A stretch of DNA of 64,000 nt, from positions 20,696,708-20,760,707 of the forward strand of contig CM033391.1 in NCBI GenBank assembly GCA_019426215.1, given 5' to 3'. Position numbers and translations under genes: made by a program. Under the pieces are notes generated by a model. The model made no database searches. It was not told the origin of the DNA and saw only the letters and a list, made by a program, of their open reading frames with translations. The stretch's first letter is position 1. The number at the start of each line of letters is the position of its first letter. Below are positions 55,272 through 64,000 of the stretch, piece after piece. Source of the DNA: Buddleja alternifolia. Lineage: Eukaryota > Streptophyta > Magnoliopsida > Lamiales > Scrophulariaceae.

Positions 55272-58200
55272 TTAATGACTTGATCTAACTTTGTATCGCT
55301 TGGGCATTTCAGCTCGGGTAGCTTCAGTCAGATTATCTTCCAAGGTCATCATCGCTTCATGATCTTTGTTGATTATGAGCTTATTTTCTTCTTGGTGTCT
55401 CTTCTTGAAAGCAGTAAAGTGTTTGTCCCAATCAGTTGGATCAATACCAATATACCTTAGACAAATTCTGAAAGTTTGGATGAAGTCAGACATCTGCCTC
55501 TCTTCAGCTAAAATTTTTGGATCTGAAGGTTCTGGAATGAATGCTCTTTGAAGAGGGATGTCAAACTGTTCTAACATAGCTCTTGTAGGTATTGGTAGAT
55601 TTGGATATAGTGCTCTTGGAGGTTCCCTTAGTGTTCTACTAGGCGCTCCAGAGTCACTTACTTTAAAAGCAGTTATCCAAGATGGGAGACTTAGCGCAGA
55701 AGGAGAGATTAAGACTTGACGCTTAAGAGGCCGAGGCTCTTGAGCTCTTGAACTAGACGATTTCCTCTTTTCTCCTTTCTTCTTGTCTTCCCCCTTATTG
55801 CCATCATCAGACTTCAGAAAGTGTTCTGTAAGTAAACTTACCTGATGAGCAATCTGAGACATAGAGTCTGAGATGTCGTCCAGACGCTTGTCGAAGTGTT
55901 CCAGCAGTGCGAGAAGCTTGGCGTTGGTAACATCATTCAGAGATGTCTCTAGGGTTTCGAGGCGCTTTTCTAACTCTTCTTTCATGGAAAGTTGGTGGGC
56001 GTGAGTAGCATCATGCATTTCTTGAAAAGTTTGTTTGCTCTCACCAACAGCCCCTTGAGCTGAGCTACGCATATGAGCAATTTGAGCGCTCATAACGTGA
56101 GACTCAATCTTTGCCAAATCTTCTTTAATCCAGTGAAGGGATTCTTCATTCTCAGTAGCATGAACACTTATATCCTCCAGAACGGATTTGAGCAAAGGAC
56201 CAAAAGATTGACTCTCATCTGATTGAATCGCTTGAGGAGTCGGTCGCTTGAATCTGGATGAGTGTTTCAGAGAGTCAAGGGGAGCTTGATATGCTGGATG
56301 AAAGACAGTACCTCGTACGTCAAGAGAGAAATCCTCAGCAATATCAGCAGCAACCTGTTCAGGAGCGTCAGGAATATCCTCTGGTTGAGACACTTGAACA
56401 GGTTCTTCAGCAGACGCTGGAATACGAATAGCTTCAGAAGCGGACGCTTCAATTGTCTTAGCAGGGGCTTCCTCTGACTCTATTTGGCGAAAGTCATCGA
56501 ATTGGAAGTTCCAATTTGCTAAATCGGCAAGAGAAGTGGACGAAGCTTCCAAAAGTTCTGTGAGTCTGGATCTAGAACAGCAAGAGCGAGAAATAAATGT
56601 GCTAAGAGGACTATCAATGGCCCGGATGTGCATGGGACCAATGATATCAAGCACATGATGCGGAAAGACTTTGGACGGCGCTCGACAGATAGAGAAAATG
56701 GAGTCTGGAGTGTAATTTCGAGAGAATCCAATCAAGCAGTCAGAGGGAAGAGACTTGAGACGCTGATTCTTAGGCACGTAAGCAGCGTAGTACTCTTCTA
56801 AATATGGATAGATCGCTTGAGCTAGTCCCTGATTTCTTTCAAGCAGTGAGAGGACAAACTCATAATGATTGAGTACCTCTTTGCGGATAGAAGGGAGCAG
56901 TAGATATCCTCGAAATGAATTGATGACGGAGTCGTTCCATTATCTGAGATTGGCAGTGAAGATTTTGTCGAAAAAAGATAATGGAGTCATAATCTTCACC
57001 ATCATGTTAAAATTATCTTCGCAGTGGCTGGGAGCGAAATTCAGGCTAGTAATTTGAGTACTGCCACTGGTAGACGCTTGAGCGTTGAAATGTAGAGGAG
57101 TAATGGACAGTCTGTGAATCTCTTGACGTAGACATTGTTCAACTTTAATTAGTGGGAGCTTGAGAACAGGTCCAACTCTCTGTTGACGCTTCTTCAGGCA
57201 ATATTTGGCGAAATGACGCTTCTTGTCATGCATGCCTATGCCGAACAAATGGGGAGCTTGAACTAATTCTGAGAAAGTGTACTTGTTTCCCATATACGCT
57301 TCAACCCAATTGACTTCGTTCATGCAGTAGTCTGTGCCAGCGTTGACAATAGCTCTAATGCCTTCATGGCGAATATCTCGGATAGATTCAAAACGATATC
57401 TATCGGTCTGATAGTTAGCATTCCAGACGCTATCAAAATATGCATCAGCTTCAGTCTGGATCAAATCTGTGAGAGATTCTAGACGCTCACCAGCATGAAC
57501 TGCTTTATTTTTCCATAAGCGAAGTGGATTGACCAGAGCTAGGTTTTCAGGACTGCTCGTAATATGAGGAAAGTGTGTGTAGCCTTCTCGGTTCAAGACC
57601 GCCTCTGATGGATTGAGAAAGCTAGGGCGAAGTGGCCCATACACACGAATATTATAATCTCTGAGAGCAAAACCTGTAGGCTTGCTGTGGCCATAGTCGA
57701 AGTAATATGCCAGATCCACATCACATCTAGGAGTTCTACCTCCTTGTCTGTTTTGTTGAAGAATTGCTGGAGGCATGTAGTTGATTGAATGATCAATCGT
57801 CTTCAGCGGGTCCAGTTGGAAGAAGTGCCTTGGCTTTGTAACGTCTTCAGCAATGCTCTGACCTTCTGAGCGTGCCTCTGTTATATCTGGAACAGGGATT
57901 GATGACTGAACCTCTTTGAGAGCAGGTTCCTCAGGTTCAATTGCAGCAACTTCTGCGGCAACGTCTTTGGCAATCGCCACAACTTCTGTCATCTCAACAT
58001 CTAGATTGACATCGGTTGACGCTTCAGCAGAAGCTGGAGTTAAAGCTGTAACAAAAGAACTATCATCTATAAGAGCAGGATCTTCTACAGATGTAGGAAT
58101 AGGAATGCTGTGGGAAGAAATAAACTTACCCTGAGAACTTGTCTCAACAGCAACACTTTGAGCGCTTGGCTCAACAGCAACTTGAGCGCTTGGCTCAACA

Positions 58201-59319
58201 GTCTCAGGCTCTTCAGGAACAGAAGCAGTTCGACGCTTGCTTATCCTGGGACGCTTGAATATTTTCTTCACGTTGACTCCTTCAACGAGTTTGAGCACTT
58301 GAGCCGGAGGAGCATCAGCTGGTTCATCGAATTCAATTTGTTTGATGATCCCTTCCAGCTTCCTCCGCTTGAGAGGTAGCTTGTCCTGTGCATCCTCATC
58401 AGTTTCCTCATCATTCTTCTGAGGAGCAGGAACAGCTTGTACCTTGGGCTTTCTAGGAGCCCTCTTCTTGGTAGCAGCCGGACGCTTCATGGCTTCCTCT
58501 TGAGCAGGATGCTCAGCCTCTTCATCAGACACTTCACGTACAGTCTGACGCTCAGAAAGTGGTTTAGCAGCACCACCAACTTTGGGAGGATTGAATAGAT
58601 TTGTCAGAATCCTTCGTCCCAAAAACTTGGTCTTATTCAGCGGGAGACCAGAGGAGTAAATGCAGTCTGATCTGTACAGAAGGTCACTTAAAACAAGTCC
58701 ATATGGTTTATTAGGGGTGTTCAGACAGTCCCTAAACCTTCCAAAGATGTACTCACTCCAGTTGATTTTAATGGAGAGAAGTCATCATCTGAAATTGGAT
58801 GGGGTTGACCTTATCGAACGTGCCCACTCTGCATTCAACCATTTTACTGCAGAAATCAGCCAACAGTCTGTACTGAGATACCAGATGTTTCTTTTCAAAG
58901 TGCTGGGTGTAAGGTACACCATCGTACGCCCTCATAACTGTCCATGCTTCCTTGATTTGTGCCAAAGTGACACTATCCAGTGCATCACCTTCATTAGGAA
59001 GATTGAAGTGCTTTGCAATGGAGTCAGCAGTCAACACAAATTCTTTTGCGGGCTCTTTCTTGGACATAGGGAGAAGGCAAGAGATAGACTTCCTATCCTC
59101 CGAGAGTTTTGCAGTCCTCCAGAAAGTATCAACTTTCGTCGGAAATGAGTATGAGTACTGTGTTAATAACTTCTTGAGTCCAGCCTTGGTAACAGTATCC
59201 ATCATATCATGCAGGTTGATTTGGGGTTGATCATACAAGAATTTCCAATCTACAATAAGGCCTTCAGTAACCTTGATGATAGGCTCGGCAGAAGTAGATG
59301 AAGCTTTCTTTGGTGCCAT
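55272..59319 (-). pseudogene. Envelope-position frame of the SIRE-like element
   Basis: Starts at ATG 59317-59319 (MAPKKASSTSAEP) and spans about 1350 codons. Part 1 (59319-58768): folded-looking domain (AKHFNLPNEGDALDSV, QYRLLADFCSKMVE). A 1-bp frameshift near 58768 follows. Part 2 (58750-56943): a basic Lys/Pro/Arg-rich linker, long Glu/Ala/Pro/Ser-rich stretches, and a second folded part (LPLIKVEQCLRQEIHRLS). A TAA at 56940-56942 is in frame. Part 3 (to 55272): acidic linker, a coiled coil (MKEELEKRLETLETSLNDV, about 56000-55800) and a Lys-rich segment. The coiled coil near the C-terminus fits SIRE-type third frames. No clear signal peptide or membrane helix was seen, so the envelope label is by position only. 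The length is about twice what I would expect for the family. Confidence 0.75.
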
Positions 59320-60143
59320 TTTTGAAAGTAGAGTGAACTGAGATTTTCTTTTGCTTTGAGAGAGAGAGAGAAATTTGCAGAAATCTTTGAGTAAAAGTGA
59401 ATGGTCTTTCTGCAGAAGTTGTGTTTTAAATGACACAGTAAAGAATTTTGAAACTTGTGTTCTCTAGTCTCTGTAGGATTTAGACACGTGTAAGGACTTT
59501 TGAATCTCAGCCATAAATTCATTAACTGCGGACGCGAGTTTTGTATAAGAGAGAAGTTACATTTGGTAATTCTCATATATAATGATTTGACATCCGAGTT
59601 TAAAAAAAATAAAAAGAAAAATGTTTGGTATTTTCAGAGTGTAGCACACGCGCCTGATGGTACACTGACACGTACACAAACATGTGCTATCCCTGAACCG
59701 CCATTTTAAAAGTTTTGGTTACCCGCCAGTTTGATGTGATAGAAGCGTGCGAGTAGAGTACAAAATAGACTTTTGAGTCTACCCACTACTTCAAAAAGCT
59801 TGTAAACCTTATGCATGACTTGTAAAAAATATTTTATATTAAGAGTTGAATGGAATTGGTTCAACGCTTAACTGATACTACTTTTTGGTATATGAAAATT
59901 AGACGCTTAGGATTGAAAAGACTTTTTATGTTTGAGCGTCCAATATTTTATGCATAAGTAATACTGAGCTTTGATGATCATGCATCTGAAAATTTTGATC
60001 ATCGACGCTTGCAGTCATGGTCAAGTACAACTTTAAGGTTCCCCCTAAATTTGATAACTTGTACCAGTTAGGAAAATCTTTTAGATATAAATCAAGTGGA
60101 TTCCCCCTAAATTATATGTCTAATAAAATATGATGCAAAATGA
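59320..60143 (-). other. Spacer between pol and envelope-position frame
   Basis: About 820 bp, non-coding. It contains further GACGCTT words (59901, 60003) and AT-rich stretches. No stop-codon read-through arrangement between pol and the next frame is visible, since the two are separated by this spacer. Confidence 0.65.
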
Positions 60144-61700
60144 TTAAGCGTTTAAATCAATCATACCTAATTCACTTCTCAAAGTGAGAAAACGTTGTTC
60201 GTTGAGTGCTTTGGTGAAGATATCTGCCAATTGTTTGTTAGTTCCAATGAAGTGCATGGAGATATCTTTCTTTTGAACGTGGTCACGAAGAAAATGATAT
60301 CTAATGTCAATGTGTTTGGTTCTGGAATGAAGAACAGGGTTTTGAGTTATGGCTAGAGCGCTTTGGTTATCACAATGAATGGGGGTTAGGCCTAGGATTA
60401 TTCCATAATCTCTAAGTTGTTGCCTCATCCATAACACTTGTGCACAACAACTTCCTGCAGCTACATACTCAGCTTTGGCTGTGGAGGTAGCTATGGATTG
60501 TTGTTTCTTAGTATGCTATGAAACTAACCTATCACCTAGAAATTGACATGTACCACTAGTACTTTTACGATCTATTTTGCAACCTGCAAAATCTGCATCT
60601 GAGTAACCAATTAGTTCAAAAGGAGAATCCCTAGGATACCATAAGCCCACATTCTATGTGCCTTTTAGGTATTTAAGGATCTTCTTGGTAGCAATTAAGT
60701 GTGACTCTTTAGGATCAGCTTGAAATCGTGCACACATGCATACCGAAAACATAATATCAGGTCTACTAGCAGTAAGATAAAGAAGTGATCCAATGATACC
60801 TCTATAATTAGTGATATCAACTTTCTTTCCACTTTCATCTTTATCTAACTTAAGCGTTTGGCTCATTGGAATCTTTGAATATGATGCATTTTCCATACGA
60901 AATTTCTTAATCATATCTCTTGTGTGCTTAGCTTGGTTTATGAATATGCCATTATGAAGTTGTTTAACTTGTAATCCTAAGAAGAAAGTTAATTCACCCA
61001 TCATGCTCATTTCAAATTGTTCTTGCATCATTTTTGAAAATTTCTCACATAGACGCTTGTTAGTAGAACCAAATATAATATCATCAACGTAAATTTGGAC
61101 TAAGAGAATATCTTCGTTATTGGTAATTTTGAATAACGTTGTATCAACGATGCCTTTTGAAAAGCCTTTACCAATCAGGAAGATATAGAGAGTGTCATAC
61201 CATGCTCGGGGTGCTTGCTTAAGTCCATAAAGTGCTTTGTCTAGCTTATAGACCATGCCCTTACCATGATTGTTGATGAATCCTGGTGGTTGCTCCACAT
61301 ATACTTCTTCTTGGAGTTTACCATTCAGGAAAGCACTCTTCACCTCCATCTGATATACCATGAACTTGTTGAACGCTGCATACACTAGAAACATGTGGAT
61401 TGCTTCAAGACGAGCGACAGGAGCGTATGTCTCATCAAAGTCAATACCTTCCTCTTGGCAATATCCTTGAGCTATGAGTTTGGCCTTGTTCTTTATCACA
61501 ATGCCGTTCTCATCCATCTTGTTTCTATAAACCCATCTAGTTCCAATAACTCCTTGGTGAGTTGGCCATAGTACTAGCATCCAAACCTTATTTCGTTCAA
61601 ACTGATTAAGTTCTTCTTGCATGGCTTCAATCCAACTTGGGTCGCTTAGCGCTTCATCCACTTTCTTAGGTTCCATTTGAGATAAAAAAACTTGCGAACA
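60144..61700 (-). pseudogene. RT and RNase H of the SIRE-like element
   Basis: [77 protein letters not shown], and the active site [12 protein letters not shown] near 61070-61100, all open. A TAG at 60654-60656 ends this frame; RNase H then continues (SDADFAGCKIDRKST) with a second TAG near 60520 at a usual Trp position, and ends with HCDNQSALAI, HIDIRYHFLRD and a TAA at 60144. A frameshift in an A-run near 61680 separates RT from the linker after integrase. Confidence 0.92.
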
Positions 61701-62686
61701 TAGCCTCATTGAATGTAGCAGCTCTAGTCCTAACAGGCGCTTCAATATCTCCAATAATCTGCTCAGGTGGATGATCACGCAGCCATAGTCTATCTGGTTG
61801 AAAAGGGTTGAGAGGTTGAACAGACGCTTGACGAATAGACGCTTGACGATCAGACACTTGATTATCCTCTTGCGTAGGAGCTTCAAGTTCACCGATTCTT
61901 GTTTGCTCTTGATGATCACTCTATTCATGATCATCAGCATTTCTTACAATATTGTCCATATTAACCTCACGAGTAATCTTAGGAGGTGGCACTGAGATCT
62001 CATCATCGTCGTCAGTATCTTCATCAATAGTAATCTTAGACGCTTGATGACATAGATCTTCAACTCCTACATCGTTCACATTAACCTTACTCGGTTCTTG
62101 GTTAGCATCATAAAAAATAACATGAATAGACTCCTCAACCTTCGATTTGATCTTATTTAGGATGCAAAAATTCTTTCCATTCTTGGCGTAGCCTAGAAAG
62201 ATTCCCTCATCCGCTTTAGGATCAAATGTCTTTAGACTTTGGGATCCATTATTATGGATAAAGCATTTAGAACCAAAGACGTGAAAATATGAAACATTTG
62301 GCTTACGTCCCTTCCATAGTTCATATGGAGTTTTCCCATGCTGTTTGTTGATCATGCAACATTTTTTAGTGTAATAGGCAGTGTTGATCGCTTCGGCCCA
62401 AAAACCTAGGAGCGAGCTTAGATTCTGCTAACATTGTCCTAGCAGCTTCCTTAAGCGTTCGGTTCCGGCGCTCAGCAACACCATTTTGTTGGGGAGTTCT
62501 GGGAGCTGAATACTCATGATGTATTCCATTTTTTGCACAAAACTTCTCAACAATCTTGTTCGTAAACTCAGTACCGTGATCGCTTCTTATTCTTGCAACC
62601 TTAAGATTTTTCAATATTGGAAGTTGTCGAATAAGCGTTGTTAACTTGTCACATGTCTCATCTTTGGATGAAAGAAATTCTACCTA
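61666..62686 (-). pseudogene. Integrase of the SIRE-like element
   Basis: Integrase core with the second Asp in RIRSDHGTEF and Glu in PQQNGVAERRNRTL, followed by the C-terminal part (GKTPYELWKGRKPNVSYFHV, FLGYAKNGKNFCI) and a Gln/Ala-containing linker ([11 protein letters not shown]) that encodes two adjacent GACGCTTG words. Frameshifts near 62400, 61930 and 61680 break it into at least three frames; a TAG at 62684-62686 separates it from the first catalytic Asp. Confidence 0.9.
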
Positions 62687-63400
62687 AATAAATCGAGAGA
62701 AATCCTCTACTATCACCAAAGTATACTTTTTACCACTTACACTGATCGTTTGAACAGGTCCAAACAAATCCATGTGAAGTAGTTCAAGTATTCTAGAGGT
62801 AGATAGATGAAGTTTTCTCTTGAACAATGATTTAACTTGTTTACCCATTTGACAAGCGTCACAAAGGAGATCCTTATGAAATGGTCCATTTGGTAATCCC
62901 TCTACAAGATTTTGACTTATAAGCTGAGAGATTGTTTTGAAGTTGAGGTGATTCATTTTTCTATGCCATAACCAACCCATTTTAGATTCATTTTTAGCAA
63001 CAAAACATGTTGGGTTGTTATCAAGTGTTGAACCCCAATCTACCAAATATACGTTGTTGGTTCTTTTACCCTTCAATTTAGTAGACTTAGTCTTAGCGTC
63101 ATTTATATAGCAACAGTCACTTGAGAATATGACTTCAAAGCCTTTATCACATAATTGACTTATGCTTAATAAATTGTGCTTCAGACCCTCAACATAATAA
63201 ACATCACTTATCATGATGTTCCCCCTATGCACAGTACCTATACCTTTGGTTTTACCTTTGGATTTGTCACCAAATACAACCTGAGGACCATTGGCAGCTT
63301 GATAGTTGATCAAAAGATCTTTGGAACCAGTCATGTGCCTTGACGATCCACTATCGAAGTACCACACAGATGTATCGGCTCTAGCTCTAGGTACCTGCAA
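62684..63400 (-). pseudogene. Protease, GAG-pre-integrase and integrase start of the SIRE-like element
   Basis: Protease motif WYFDSGSSRHMTG near 63355, body ending in LKHNLLSISQLCDKGF, GAG-pre-integrase WLWHRKMNHLNFKT, zinc-site half CDACQMGKQ, and the first catalytic Asp in MDLFGPV. The frame is open for 238 residues and ends at the TAG 62684-62686, where the next residue would usually be Trp. Confidence 0.92.
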
Positions 63401-63414
63401 TCAAAAGGGAAGTT

Positions 63415-64000
63415 CTATTTCTGTTCAGGTACCCATTGTTGCTTGGGTCTTTTAACATTAGTAACATTGTTAGTTTGAATTAGAACTTGAGGAACCCATA
63501 TTTGCCTAGTCTTCATTGTAGGAATACTGGCCTTTTTGGGTTTCACAACGTGTTGTGTGTGCTTTTTGGGTATATAATAATATCCTCGATTATAATGGTA
63601 GTCATAATCATAATCATCATAGTATCGATAATATGATCTTAACTGTCTTGGATATTGACGCTGGTATTTCCTTGGCGCTGGCTTGGGTTGCACTTTTGGT
63701 GCTGGACGCTTAGCACTTGATTCTCAGTGGTTAGACTTATCTTTAGCCTTTTGAGCGTTTGGATAGACCCGTCTTTGTGAATCATTTGCCTTAGCCTTAC
63801 CCTTGCCTGAGTTAGCTTTGACTTTCTCATTTGGCCTCTTACCATTGTCACTAGGTTCATTTTGTGTTTGACTTTGTGAACCTTTTTCAACAAAGATAAC
63901 ACCCTTTCCTTTGTTGTTTGCCGTGACATTAGATTTATTGGGTTGTTACCGAGTTTATCGCATCCTAAACCGGTCTTCTCACCAAATAATCTAGTTACTT
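63415..64000 (-). pseudogene. gag C-terminal part of the SIRE-like element
   Basis: Lys/Asn-rich stretch (GKRPNEKVKANSGKGKAKAN), a TGA near 63724, then an odd Tyr/Asp-rich run (YYRYYDDYDYDYHYNRGYYY, about 63560-63640) and a basic linker ending in WVPEQK and a TAG at 63415-63417. The protease frame at 63400 is in a different register, so there is a break at the gag-protease border. The zinc knuckles and the rest of gag lie beyond the window. Confidence 0.8.

Larger units (their letters stand above)
53478..64000 (-). mobile_element. SIRE/Maximus-like copia element, 3' part
   Basis: Minus-strand copia element entering from the right edge: gag (63415-64000), protease and GAG-pre-integrase (62684-63400), integrase (61921-62686), RT (60654-61700), RNase H (60144-60653), a long envelope-position frame (55272-59319), purine tract (55041-55055) and 3' LTR (53478-55040). 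A coding region this long after copia pol, with a coiled coil, is known for the SIRE/Maximus lineage. Many frameshifts and stops in pol. The octamer GACGCTTG occurs 13 times across it. Confidence 0.88.

Overview
The window is a stack of nested plant LTR retrotransposons with no recognisable host gene. Ty1-copia and Athila-type Ty3-gypsy elements, a tRNA-Asp type primer-binding site, a SIRE-like element with an envelope-like reading frame, a TRIM and a PIF/Harbinger-like DNA element together point to a seed plant, most likely a dicot with a repeat-rich genome. The species cannot be read from the sequence.

Layout, left to right. (1) Copia element C1 lies on the minus strand at 1-2848 and 17210-18276. 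It is split by a complete minus-strand Athila element at 2849-17209 (5-bp duplication CATAT). That Athila carries a 1.52-kb tandem duplication across its 5' LTR/gag junction. (2) A TRIM-like element lies at 18586-20103, with a 1039-bp PIF/Harbinger-like element in one of its LTRs (duplication TAA). (3) A second complete Athila of the same family lies on the plus strand at 20360-33401 (duplication CGTTC). The two Athilas form an inverted repeat of about 13-kb arms with their 5' LTRs facing each other. (4) From 33402 to 41735 are broken pieces: a partial copia LTR, a copia 3' LTR (D1) with a nested solo LTR, an RNase H remnant, and a 5' fragment of another Athila-like element (F). F's LTR was hit by a 2.2-kb solo LTR (duplication TTTAT). 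A copia protease fragment (D2) follows. (5) A complete non-autonomous Athila-lineage element E lies at 41736-47916 (duplication ATGCC), inside D2. (6) The rest of D2 (gag, hairpin-rich leader, PBS, 5' LTR) runs to 52426. (7) From 53478 to the window end is the 3' part of a SIRE/Maximus-like copia element on the minus strand: 3' LTR, a very long envelope-like frame, pol and part of gag.

How the parts work together. The two Athilas carry the same genes: gag, protease, reverse transcriptase, RNase H and integrase in one frame, then a downstream envelope-position frame. Each copy is broken at different places. Element E keeps the cis signals of that lineage (tRNA-Asp PBS, purine tract, a conserved block after the coding region) but codes only for a chimeric gag/linker protein, so it would need proteins supplied in trans.

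Most notable signals: three consecutive hairpins in the D2 leader that share one 22-nt loop but have unrelated stems; family-specific short words (palindromes in the Athila lineage, GACGCTTG in the SIRE-like element) scattered over LTR, coding and spacer DNA; and a conserved non-coding block shared by two different Athila-lineage families.
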